In this document: one piece after another, positions 7,020-14,048 of the stretch | Position numbering within the stretch: position 1 is the first letter of the stretch | Layout of the letters: each line of letters opens with the position of its first letter | Source: Ruminococcus sp. UBA7014 | GTDB lineage: Bacteria > Bacillota > Clostridia > Oscillospirales > Ruminococcaceae | Length of the DNA stretch: 16,420 nucleotides | Assembly: GCA_002449575.1 (NCBI GenBank) | Contig: DJXC01000009.1 | Location: 1 to 16,420, forward strand | Reading direction: 5' to 3' | The notes under the pieces: generated by a model | What the model saw: the letters and a program-made list of their open reading frames with translations, nothing else | Database searches by the model: none | What the model was told of the DNA's origin: nothing | Program-made: the position numbers and the translations under genes

Positions 7020-7643
7020 TCAGGCATTATATAAATTCATAGCTTTATCAGTTTTGCCATCAATCATAAGTTTCAGAGCTTCATAGGTATTTCCGGCGGA
7101 TTTCTGCATTTCTTCAAATTCCTGTTCAGAAAATTTGCTTAATACCCAGTCAGCAAGGTTCATATTTTTATTAGGTTTCTGACCAACTCCAAGCTTGATT
7201 CTTGCAAAATCCTCCGAGCCTGTCAGTTCAATAATACTCTTGATGCCATTATGACCGCCGGCAGAACCTTTCCGGCGAATTCTTAATTTTCCGGGTGCAA
7301 GGGAAATATCATCAAAAACGACAATCAGGTGAGAAATATCAATTTTATAAAACTGCATCGCTTCCACAACGGCTTCACCGCTGTTATTCATGTAAGTCTG
7401 CGGTTTCAGAAGCAGACAGCGGTGTTCGCCAAGTGTGACATCACCGCAGTAAGCCTTGAATTTCATACGGTTAATCTGAATCTGTTCTTTCTGTGCCAGA
7501 AAGTCCATTGCAATGAATCCGGCATTATGACGGGTTTTTTCATAAACAAGACCAGGATTTCCGAGTCCGGTAATAATCCATTCCGGCTTTCCGGCAGGTT
7601 TCCTCTGTGATTCAAGCTGTGCGAAAATATCCATAATTCCCAT
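7020..7643 (-). CDS. pth: Peptidyl-tRNA hydrolase
   Basis: A 207-residue protein. It frees tRNA from peptidyl-tRNAs that drop off ribosomes. The ATG at 7643 is chosen because AGGAG (7659-7655) lies 11 bases upstream; a longer frame reaching 7697 has no ribosome site and would run into the promoter. All family blocks are present: GLGNPG (26-31, N29), TRHNAGF (37-43, catalytic His39), LKPQTYMNNSG (79-89), VVFDDI (108-113, D111/D112) and GGHNGIKS (129-136, N132). The first 20 or so residues (MGIMDIFAQLESQRKPAGKP) extend beyond the E. coli enzyme. It is the first gene of the pth-mfd operon, with no terminator between them. Confidence 0.96.
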   Translation of the reverse strand: MGIMDIFAQLESQRKPAGKPEWIITGLGNPGLVYEKTRHNAGFIAMDFLAQKEQIQINRMKFKAYCGDVTLGEHRCLLLKPQTYMNNSGEAVVEAMQFYKIDISHLIVVFDDISLAPGKLRIRRKGSAGGHNGIKSIIELTGSEDFARIKLGVGQKPNKNMNLADWVLSKFSEQEFEEMQKSAGNTYEALKLMIDGKTDKAMNLYNA

Positions 7644-7713
7644 AAAATAAAATACTCCTTTCAGGCATAACAGATTCAGACGGCACAGAATCTGCACCGC
7701 CTTTGTTTTTTAT

Positions 7714-7742
7714 ATTATAGCACATCTGCCGGAAAAATGCAA
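7714..7742 (-). promoter_or_regulatory. Promoter of the pth-mfd operon
   Basis: On the - strand: TTGCAT (7742-7737), 17 bp, TATAAT (7719-7714). The -10 is perfect, the -35 weak. The -35 lies in the loop of an inverted repeat (7727-7753). Confidence 0.55.
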
Positions 7743-7753
7743 GTGTTCCGGCA
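7727..7753. repeat. Inverted repeat spanning the pth promoter -35 region
   Basis: Perfect 8-bp arms TGCCGGAA (7727-7734) and TTCCGGCA (7746-7753), 11-base spacer containing the putative -35. It could be an operator, or by chance combine the common TTCCGG word of this region. Confidence 0.4.
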
Positions 7754-7767
7754 AAGGTTTTATCTTT

Positions 7768-7796
7768 TTGACAGAAAATTTTATATTCTGTATTTT
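7768..7796 (+). promoter_or_regulatory. Possible upstream + strand promoter
   Basis: A perfect TTGACA (7768-7773), 17 bp, then TATTTT (7791-7796), a weak -10. No gene starts within the next 350 bp. If active it would make a long leader for the xylanase gene or a non-coding RNA. Confidence 0.3.
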
Positions 7797-7876
7797 TCTG
7801 AAAAAATTCCGTACAGATTCTATGTCAAAATTTTACTATTTTTGTCAAGAATTTAATATTATTTTAGCGATATTTC

Positions 7877-7996
7877 TGCTATACTGTGACTGTACGGAGA
7901 TTTCTGAATCGTACATTCCCCTAAACTTCTTTATGATAAACCAGTTCTGAAAAGTCAGCCGGAACTGCCCCTTTAATCCGGCTGACCTGTTTTCAG
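7877..7996 (+). ncRNA. Candidate small structured RNA or leader upstream of the xylanase gene
   Basis: An extended -10 promoter motif TGCTATACT (7877-7885) would start a transcript near 7891. The first stem begins at once: TGTACG (7891-7896) / CGTACA (7910-7915). A long second hairpin follows: GTCAGCCGGA (7954-7963) / TCCGGCTGAC (7977-7986), prolonged by CTGAAAA (7947-7953) / TTTTCAG (7990-7996) across a CTG bulge. The end is terminator-like, though its T-run is short. No open reading frame with a ribosome site lies inside. I do not recognise a known riboswitch or RNA family, so this rests on structure and position alone. Confidence 0.35.
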
Positions 7997-8001
7997 ACAA
8001 A

Positions 8002-8060
8002 GTGGAAAAAATGCATGAGATTTTCTGCCGTGTGCAGAAAAAATGATGCATTTTGTCCAC
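8002..8060. repeat. Long two-tier hairpin just upstream of the xylanase promoter
   Basis: Outer arms of 15 bases, GTGGAAAAAATGCAT (8002-8016) and ATGCATTTTGTCCAC (8046-8060), pair with one mismatch. Inside a symmetric 4x4 internal loop lies a perfect 8-bp stem TTTTCTGC (8021-8028) / GCAGAAAA (8034-8041) with a 5-base loop. No T-run follows on the + strand. It may be the 3' part of a structured RNA or a protein-binding palindrome. Confidence 0.5.
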
Positions 8061-8079
8061 CTAATCTGCAAAAAATAGG

Positions 8080-8108
8080 TTGTACTCTGTCATAAAATCA
8101 TGTATAAT
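8080..8108 (+). promoter_or_regulatory. Promoter of the xylanase/GH43 gene
   Basis: TTGTAC (8080-8085), 17 bp, TATAAT (8103-8108). Transcription would begin near 8115, leaving a leader of about 47 bases with AGGAGGG at 8149-8155 before the ATG. Confidence 0.75.
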
Positions 8109-8114
8109 TTATGA

Positions 8115-8128
8115 AGAAAACGTTTACG
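8115..8128. promoter_or_regulatory. cre-like / LacI-family operator at the xylanase transcription start
   Basis: AGAAAACGTTTACG contains the palindromic core AAACGTTT and matches 12 of 14 positions of the CcpA consensus TGWAANCGNTNWCA, failing only at the two outer bases. It sits at about +1 to +14, a repressing position. LacI-family sugar regulators bind similar cores. Confidence 0.45.
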
Positions 8129-8161
8129 GATTATGAACTTTGATATATAGGAGGGTTTATT

Positions 8162-11100
8162 ATGAATTTCAAAAAATTACTGGCTGGTATGACTGCGCTG
8201 CTGTGCTGTACCGGAACTCTGGCTTTTATGCCGGAATTGACACAGCCCGTTTCTGCCGAAGAAGTTGTCAGCAATGACTTTGAAATCAGCTATGGCGGCT
8301 GGTACGGTGAAGGCGATACCGTTCAGCTGAATGCAATGGAACATGAAGGCTTTGCAGATTCCAGAGGTATGCTCGTTACCGGACGTACTTCCGCACAGAA
8401 CGGCGCAAGCTCTTCCAAGGGTTTCTATCTGTATGGCGGTGTGAAATATCACTACTCTGTGAAAGTATGCAGTCAGACAGATGAAACATTCCGTCTTTCT
8501 CTGCTGTGTATTGACGAAGAAACTGGCAAGGAAACTGTCAGGGAACTCGGTGTAAAGTCTGTCAAGGCAGGAGAATGGACAGAAATTTCAGCGGATTATA
8601 CCGCTCCCGATGAAAGCTATGAATTTAAATTAACTATTACAACAGACAGTACCCATGATTTCATGTTTGATGATATGAAAATCACTTCTAAGGATGCCAA
8701 GGCTCTGACTGCAAAAGCTGCTGAAGCTGGTCTGAAAGACAAGTTCGGAGGCTATTTCAAAGTTGGTAATATCCTCAACGGCGGTACTGTTAAAAATAAT
8801 GCTATCACAGCAAATATTCTGAAAGACTGTAATTCTGTAGAATGCGAAAACGAAACCAAGCCGGATGCAACACTGAACCGTTCCCAATGCAGCGGCACAA
8901 ATATCGGTGTATCCCTGAACAGTGCAGCAGCTATCATGGATTTCTGTTCTCAGAACGGCATTTCTATGAGAGGTCATACATTTGTATGGCACAGTCAGAC
9001 TCCGAGCTGGTTCTTTAAGGAGAATTTCAGTGACAATGGCAACTGGGTAGACAAAAATACCATGAATGCCCGTATGGAAAGCTATATCAAGAATATGTTT
9101 GCAGCTATTAAGCAGCAGTATCCGAAACTTGACCTGTATGCTTATGATGTCTGCAACGAATGCGTTTCTGATAATGCAGAGCGTACAGCCAATAACGGCG
9201 GCGCAAGAGAACCCGGTGACAATAATATTCAGGGTCAGGGCGGTAAATCTGCATGGGTGCAGGTTTATGGTGATAACAGCTTTGTCGAAAAGGCGTTCAC
9301 CTATGCCAGAAAATATGCACCTGCCGGCTGTGATTTGTATTATAATGACTATAACGAATACTGGGACCATAAGAGAGATTGTATTTATAATATGTGTAAA
9401 TCTCTTTATCAGAAAGGTCTGCTTGATGGTGTCGGAATGCAGTCCCATGTTCCGGCAAATGCAACCGGATTCGCTGGCACAGATTCCTATATCGAAGCAA
9501 TGCAGAAATATCTGTCCATTGGTTGTGATGTACAGATTACAGAACTGGATATCTCTGTAGAAAGCGGAAAATACAGCTTCCAGGACCAGGCAAATAAATA
9601 TAAGGCTATCTTCCAGGCTGCTATGGACTGGAATAAAAATCCGAAGTCTGACGGTCGTGTGACAGCAGTCTGCATCTGGGGTCCGAATGATGCCAATTCT
9701 TGGCTGAAATCCGGTTCTGATGCGCTGCTCTATGATAAGAATAATAACCCGAAACTGGCTTATACTACACTGATGGGCATGGAAGTGGACGGCAGTACAA
9801 GCGTTGAAGTCAAGCCCATTGAACCGAACCAGTACGGATGGTATTTCGATGACGGATTTGAAGGCGACTTGTGCGGCTGGGAAGGCAGAGGCGCAGCCGA
9901 TGTCCTCACAAGCGGCAGAACTGCTTTTGTCGGCAATGAAGCTCTGCTGGTTGAAAACAGAACTGCTTCATGGAATGGTGCTTATAAAACACTCAATCCC
10001 AAAGCTTTCGTTCCCGGTAATGAATACAGTTTCAGCGCAATTGTGAATTATTTTGATGGTGACCCGACAGATACATTCTATCTGAAATTACAGTATACAG
10101 ATGCAAACAACGAGCCACAGTACAGCACTGTTGCAGAAGCAACCGGAGTCAAAGGCAACTGGGTTCAGCTTGTAAATACAAATTATAAAATTCCGGCAGA
10201 TGCTTCCAATATGCAGCTTTATGTTGAAACTGCCAAAACAACGAATAATTTCTATATTGATGAAGTTATCGGCGCAGTTGCCGGTACAGGTATCAAAGGT
10301 CCGGACCCTGTGGAAATTCCGACTGAACAGCCGCAGCAGCCTGGAAATAATAATCAAAAAGGCGATATCAACGGCGACAGTGTCATTAATATTTTCGATT
10401 TCATCGCTGCTAAAAAAGCGGCTGCCAGCGGCACTTACAATAAAGCGGCTGACGTAGATGAAAGCGGTACGGTAGATGCTGCTGATATCAAGCAGATTCA
10501 GGATTATCTGCACGGCAGAATCAAGACTTTCACTGTTGTGGAAAAGCCCACAGCAAAAGTAGATACTGCTAAGATGGAACAACTGTTTGCTTCTGTCGGT
10601 GCAGTTGCAAGCTATAAAAAAGAAGGCGAAAACAATCCGCTTTATACACAGCGGTTCGGTGCTGACCCCGGTGTGATGGAATATAACGGTCGTGTCTATG
10701 TGTATATGACAGATGATACTATCGAATATGATTCCAATGGTAAAGTGCAGGAAAACGGTTATGGTCTGATTAAGCGCATCAACTGCATTTCTTCTGATGA
10801 TATGGTGAACTGGACTGACCATGGTGCAATTCCGGTGGCAGGCAGTAACGGTATCGCAAAATTTGCAAATAATTCATGGGCTCCTTGTGCAGCACATAAA
10901 ACCATCAACGGAAAAGAAAAATTCTTCCTGTATTTCTGTAATGGTGGTAACGGTGTATGCGTTCTGACAGCAGATTCTCCTACAGGTCCGTGGTCTGACC
11001 CGCTCGGCGGTCCTCTGGTTTCCAGAAGCGTTCCGAACTGCGGCAATATTCCGTGGCTGTTCGACCCGGCTGTATTCGTTGATAAAGACGGTACTGGTTA

Positions 11101-11965
11101 TCTGGCATTCGGCGGCGGCGTTCCGGACGGCAAGAATGCAATGCCCTCTACAACAAGAGTGGTAAAGCTTTCTGATGATATGATTCATCTGGACGGCACT
11201 CCGGCAACTATCGATGCTCCGTATGTGTTTGAAGATTCTGGTATCAACAGAATTGGTAACAAGTATTATTATACTTACTGTTCCAACTGGAGTACAGGCG
11301 GTAATCCATATGGACTTTCCACAGCTTCTATTGAATATATGGTAGCAGATAACCCGCTTGGTCCGTACAGCTACGGCGGTGAAGTATTCAAGAATCAGGG
11401 TAATTTCTTCCCCGGCATGACTGGTAACAATCATCATTCTATTGTGGAATTGAACGGGAAACTGTATCTGTTCTATCATTCCCGTCCGGTAGAAAAGGCA
11501 ATGGGGATTGATGGTAACTACAGAAGCCCGCAGGTTGACCAGATTACTATGAGCGGCGACAAGATTAATTCTGTAACTGGTACTATGACCGGTATTGCAC
11601 AGCTGAAAAAAGTAAATCCGTATCAGGTAAATCAGGCTGAAACGATGTCCAGTCAGTCCAAAGATATTTCTGTATCCGGTCTGGGTGATACAACAGTATC
11701 CGGCAACAAGGGAAGCTGGCTGAAAGTTTCCGGAGTAGACTTTTCCAAGGGTGCAAAGACTATGACTGTTAAGGTTTCTTCCAAGAGTGGTGCAGCTTTG
11801 AAAGTCGGTACAGGTCTGACAGGTACTGCTGTTGCTTATGCAGAAATTCCGGCAGGTGGCATGACAGAAATCACTGTTCCGGTACTGAATGCCCCCAGCG
11901 GTACAAAAGATTTGTATTTCCTGTTCAGCGGAGATTTTGCAATTGACTCATGGTCTTTTGAATAA
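8162..11965 (+). CDS. Cellulosomal bifunctional xylanase: CBM22-GH10-CBM22-dockerin-GH43-CBM6
   Basis: A 1267-residue secreted enzyme. Domains seen: signal peptide 1-32 (cut after VSA); CBM22 about 33-178; GH10 endo-xylanase about 180-541 with acid/base E333 in DVCNECVSD and nucleophile E461 in VQITELDIS; second CBM22 about 558-705; Pro/Gln/Asn linker 714-732; type I dockerin about 733-787 with two calcium loops (D735, N737, D739, D746 and D764, D766, S768, D775); GH43 about 811-1150 with base D835 (FGADPG), D968 (LFDPA) and acid E1024 (YVFEDSG); CBM6-like end about 1152-1267. GH10 cuts xylan backbones; GH43 members remove arabinose or xylose side or end units, so the pair suits arabinoxylan. 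The dockerin would anchor it to a scaffoldin encoded elsewhere. The GH10 part is unusually rich in Cys, including two flanking the catalytic Glu. Start is set by AGGAGGG at 8149-8155. GH43 specificity cannot be read from sequence alone. Confidence 0.95.
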   Translation: MNFKKLLAGMTALLCCTGTLAFMPELTQPVSAEEVVSNDFEISYGGWYGEGDTVQLNAMEHEGFADSRGMLVTGRTSAQNGASSSKGFYLYGGVKYHYSVKVCSQTDETFRLSLLCIDEETGKETVRELGVKSVKAGEWTEISADYTAPDESYEFKLTITTDSTHDFMFDDMKITSKDAKALTAKAAEAGLKDKFGGYFKVGNILNGGTVKNNAITANILKDCNSVECENETKPDATLNRSQCSGTNIGVSLNSAAAIMDFCSQNGISMRGHTFVWHSQTPSWFFKENFSDNGNWVDKNTMNARMESYIKNMFAAIKQQYPKLDLYAYDVCNECVSDNAERTANNGGAREPGDNNIQGQGGKSAWVQVYGDNSFVEKAFTYARKYAPAGCDLYYNDYNEYWDHKRDCIYNMCKSLYQKGLLDGVGMQSHVPANATGFAGTDSYIEAMQKYLSIGCDVQITELDISVESGKYSFQDQANKYKAIFQAAMDWNKNPKSDGRVTAVCIWGPNDANSWLKSGSDALLYDKNNNPKLAYTTLMGMEVDGSTSVEVKPIEPNQYGWYFDDGFEGDLCGWEGRGAADVLTSGRTAFVGNEALLVENRTASWNGAYKTLNPKAFVPGNEYSFSAIVNYFDGDPTDTFYLKLQYTDANNEPQYSTVAEATGVKGNWVQLVNTNYKIPADASNMQLYVETAKTTNNFYIDEVIGAVAGTGIKGPDPVEIPTEQPQQPGNNNQKGDINGDSVINIFDFIAAKKAAASGTYNKAADVDESGTVDAADIKQIQDYLHGRIKTFTVVEKPTAKVDTAKMEQLFASVGAVASYKKEGENNPLYTQRFGADPGVMEYNGRVYVYMTDDTIEYDSNGKVQENGYGLIKRINCISSDDMVNWTDHGAIPVAGSNGIAKFANNSWAPCAAHKTINGKEKFFLYFCNGGNGVCVLTADSPTGPWSDPLGGPLVSRSVPNCGNIPWLFDPAVFVDKDGTGYLAFGGGVPDGKNAMPSTTRVVKLSDDMIHLDGTPATIDAPYVFEDSGINRIGNKYYYTYCSNWSTGGNPYGLSTASIEYMVADNPLGPYSYGGEVFKNQGNFFPGMTGNNHHSIVELNGKLYLFYHSRPVEKAMGIDGNYRSPQVDQITMSGDKINSVTGTMTGIAQLKKVNPYQVNQAETMSSQSKDISVSGLGDTTVSGNKGSWLKVSGVDFSKGAKTMTVKVSSKSGAALKVGTGLTGTAVAYAEIPAGGMTEITVPVLNAPSGTKDLYFLFSGDFAIDSWSFE

Positions 11966-11997
11966 TCCTTCTTGAATAATAATATCAATAAAAAACA

Positions 11998-12027
11998 GTT
12001 CCCCTGAATTTTCAGGGGAACACTTTT
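11998..12027 (+). terminator. Terminator of the xylanase/GH43 gene
   Basis: An 11-base arm GTTCCCCTGAA (11998-12008) pairs with TTCAGGGGAAC (12011-12021), followed by ACTTTT. It lies 33 bases after the stop codon. Confidence 0.85.
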
Positions 12028-12077
12028 ATGGACATGCTTCCATCAGGTTATCTGTAATTTTAATCATTTTTTCTCCT

Positions 12078-12110
12078 TAAATAAATCCTCCGTCTGCTGT
12101 GACGGAGGAT
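12078..12110 (-). terminator. Terminator of the UAP1-like/GNAT operon
   Basis: Perfect 10-bp stem ATCCTCCGTC (12085-12094) / GACGGAGGAT (12101-12110). Read on the - strand it is followed by TTTATTT, right after the GNAT stop at 12116. The short stretch 12028-12077 holds nothing else that I recognise. Confidence 0.8.
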
Positions 12111-12115
12111 TATGT

Positions 12116-12586
12116 TTACAAAACAACTTCCATACCAATTTTATAGGGTGTCATACCCATTGCCTGATAAAAAGCTGCTGCATCCGGATTGCAGGACCAC
12201 ACATTCAGTGTGACATTATAACAACCGATATTCCGGGCATAGTTCAGCACATACTGATATAACTCTGTTCCGATATGTCTGCCCCGCATGAGGGCTTCTA
12301 CACACAAATCGTCAATATACAGCGTTTTTCTGTCTGTATTGATATTATCATTCTTGTAGACTTCCAGTACGCAGAACACATAGCCCACCAGATTTCCGGC
12401 ATCATCAAATGCTACAAAGACTGGTCTGCTGTCATCTTTCAGAATTGCTTTCAGTTCCGGATTGGTATATTTTTTGCAGTTTGCCTTAAACAAGTCCGGT
12501 CTGCCGTTATGGTGAACAGAAAGCACCTGATGCAGCAGGCGGTTGATATTCGGAATATCTTTGACAGCCGCTCTTGTAATTTTCAT
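12116..12586 (-). CDS. GNAT-family N-acetyltransferase
   Basis: A 156-residue protein starting MKITRAAVKDIPNINRLL, the usual beta1-alpha1 opening of GNAT enzymes, which move an acetyl group from acetyl-CoA to an amine. The acetyl-CoA loop is seen in LYIDDLCVEALMRGRHIGTELYQ: the strand is followed by an R-G-R-H-I-G turn (Q/RxxGxG/A-like). The end has WSCNPDAAAFYQAMGM, matching the conserved N-x-x-A-x-x-F-Y-x-x-x-G-M block. ATG 12586 is preferred to the in-frame GTG at 12592, because GGAGGT (12596-12591) overlaps that GTG. The ribosome site lies right against the stop codon of the upstream UAP1-like gene (12598-12600), so the two are co-transcribed and likely coupled. The substrate is unknown; protein N-termini, amino acids or antibiotics are all possible. 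Confidence 0.85.
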   Translation of the reverse strand: MKITRAAVKDIPNINRLLHQVLSVHHNGRPDLFKANCKKYTNPELKAILKDDSRPVFVAFDDAGNLVGYVFCVLEVYKNDNINTDRKTLYIDDLCVEALMRGRHIGTELYQYVLNYARNIGCYNVTLNVWSCNPDAAAFYQAMGMTPYKIGMEVVL

Positions 12587-12597
12587 ATGCACCTCCG

Positions 12598-13830
12598 TCA
12601 GAGTGCAACACCGTTGCGCTGGAGCAGTTCACGGGCGGATACAACAGAATCCACACCATCCGGATTTTTGACCGGCGCAAATTCTTTGTCTCTGACAACT
12701 TCATAAGGAAGACAACTGTTCTGCATGTGAATCATGTCCAGTACCAGCGTTTCAAATTTATAGGCATTTGGGGTTTGCGGCTTGATAAGTGTGCCGGATT
12801 CGTCAAGATAAGGTACTTTTTTATTGACAATATGAACCTGTAATTTATCATTCATCAGTTCTGTAAGTCTGTCAACCCGGAACAGATAATTCAAAATAAC
12901 ACCGTAATTATAAGACAATGTGCCGTCCGCTTCACGGTTATGAATCATTTCTTCCGTCATTTCGTAATATTCGACAATAGAAGGCTTGCCGTCTTCCAGA
13001 CACAGTACACCGACACGTTCCTGAGGGTCAGCCTTGCTGACGACTTTACTGCCGGATTCGCAGCCTGACAGGATAGTCGCACCAATAAAGCAGGGGTCAG
13101 CAATTCGCTGCAATACATTATCCACAGCAAAGATATTCAGCCATTCAATGCCTTCACGCTGGAGCAGACTGAGATATCCGGCTTTTGCAAGAGAAGTGAA
13201 CCAGCCGCCGTTGCCGTTCGGAGAAGTAGCAATTCTGCCTTTTTCTTCAAGCAGAATTTTGCCGTCCGGGGCAACAGCAGGAGCCATTTCCTGTACAAAG
13301 AAATAAACATATTCCGGATTATAGCCGAAATATTTATTTTCTTCAAAGAAGTCTCTGGTATCTTCGTCATTTTTTTCACTTGTCATGACGAACAGCGGCA
13401 CAAAAGAACCGGCTTTGTCCACGACTTCCATCAGATTATGGATTAAGCATTCAAAAATAGAAAGCTGACGGGTCAGCCCGATATTATACATACCCTTCGG
13501 CTTGTCAAATCCCAGACGAGTTCCCATCCCTCCGGCGAGCAGGACTGCACCGACTTTTCCCTGACGGATAGCATCCAGTCCGGCGGCTTCAAATTTATCG
13601 TGATTATCAGCAATTTCTTTCAGGGTGAGTGCGCCGAGTGGTTCAAGCGAGCCTCTCTGTGCTTCACCTTCGCCCTGATAAGCAGCGAATACATCCAGAA
13701 GATGCGTATCCAGTGCAGCAATCTGTTCCAGAAGTTGATACTGTTCTGTATCAGAAAGTGTATCATAGAATCTGAGCAGATGACTCTGACCGCAGGCATC
13801 GAGTTTGGCTTTTGCTTCGGTATAATTCAT
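12598..13830 (-). CDS. UDPGP-family uridylyltransferase, UAP1-like (UDP-N-acetylhexosamine or UDP-glucose pyrophosphorylase)
   Basis: A 410-residue protein. ATG 13830 is chosen because AAGGA (13844-13840) lies 9 bases upstream; longer frames reach back across the promoter. The nucleotide-binding motif LLAGGMGTRLGFDKPKGM (97-114) is followed by SPNGNGG (203-209), AVDN (235-238), GSKVV (260-264), VEYYEM (286-291) and a late DKEFAPVKN (381-389). These blocks, and the stretch KKVPYLDESGTLIKP (337-351), resemble eukaryotic UAP1/AGX enzymes more than bacterial GalU or GlmU. Such enzymes join UTP and a hexose or N-acetylhexosamine 1-phosphate to give UDP-sugar and pyrophosphate, feeding wall and glycan synthesis. 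Whether glucose or GlcNAc is used cannot be settled here. It heads a two-gene operon with the GNAT gene and has its own promoter. Confidence 0.88.
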   Translation of the reverse strand: MNYTEAKAKLDACGQSHLLRFYDTLSDTEQYQLLEQIAALDTHLLDVFAAYQGEGEAQRGSLEPLGALTLKEIADNHDKFEAAGLDAIRQGKVGAVLLAGGMGTRLGFDKPKGMYNIGLTRQLSIFECLIHNLMEVVDKAGSFVPLFVMTSEKNDEDTRDFFEENKYFGYNPEYVYFFVQEMAPAVAPDGKILLEEKGRIATSPNGNGGWFTSLAKAGYLSLLQREGIEWLNIFAVDNVLQRIADPCFIGATILSGCESGSKVVSKADPQERVGVLCLEDGKPSIVEYYEMTEEMIHNREADGTLSYNYGVILNYLFRVDRLTELMNDKLQVHIVNKKVPYLDESGTLIKPQTPNAYKFETLVLDMIHMQNSCLPYEVVRDKEFAPVKNPDGVDSVVSARELLQRNGVAL

Positions 13831-13866
13831 GTTCATCAGTCCTTGCTTAAAATTATAGTTATTATT

Positions 13867-13895
13867 ATTATAACATAAAAGCACGGAAAAATCAA
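13867..13895 (-). promoter_or_regulatory. Promoter of the UAP1-like/GNAT operon
   Basis: On the - strand: TTGATT (13895-13890), 17 bp, TATAAT (13872-13867). It falls just upstream of the chosen start at 13830, which argues against longer versions of the gene. Confidence 0.65.
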
Positions 13896-13956
13896 GAGAA
13901 CAGCATTTGTGATACTGCACAGCTTTTTGATAAAAATTCGTTACGCAGTACAGCGG

Positions 13957-13976
13957 TTTGCATAATTTCATGCAAA
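13957..13976. repeat. Short inverted repeat in the gap between the ligase and UAP1-like genes
   Basis: TTTGCAT (13957-13963) and ATGCAAA (13970-13976) around six bases. It lies about 60 bp upstream of the UAP1-like promoter. Apart from this, the promoter and a terminator, the stretch 13831-14048 shows no gene. Confidence 0.3.
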
Positions 13977-13985
13977 ATTTGCTGC

Positions 13986-14030
13986 ATAAACAAAGCAGCC
14001 GTTCTGTTTTTGCAGAAACGGCTGTTTTTT
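13986..14030 (-). terminator. Terminator of the phenylacetate-CoA ligase gene
   Basis: CAGCCGTTCTG (13996-14006) pairs with CAGAAACGGCTG (14013-14024) with one bulged A. Read on the - strand, CTTTGTTTAT follows. On the + strand TTTTTT follows, but no + strand gene lies upstream. Confidence 0.75.
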
Positions 14031-14048
14031 GATGGAATAAAAATTTTC

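Noticed and set aside
7768..7950. Short + strand open frame in the xylanase upstream gap
   Set aside because: No ribosome site, AT-rich composition with a Phe/Ile-rich translation, and it runs across the hairpin region.
7698..8161. A known riboswitch or T-box leader before the xylanase
   Set aside because: I looked for T-box, guanidine, TPP, SAM and cobalamin-type conserved segments and recognised none; the hairpins are described only as candidates.
8630..9448. Open frame of 272 codons on the - strand inside the GH10 domain
   Set aside because: It is a shadow of a strongly supported gene on the other strand and has no domain signature.
10088..10822. Open frame of 244 codons on the - strand under the dockerin/GH43 junction
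   Set aside because: Shadow frame opposite clear dockerin and GH43 coding sequence; no recognisable protein and no promoter.
12598..13971. Longer version of the UAP1-like gene starting at 13971
   Set aside because: The extra 47 residues (KLCKPLYC..., then a run of Asn) have no family similarity, no ribosome site, and would span the promoter at 13867-13895. The ribosome site at 13840-13844 fits the start at 13830.
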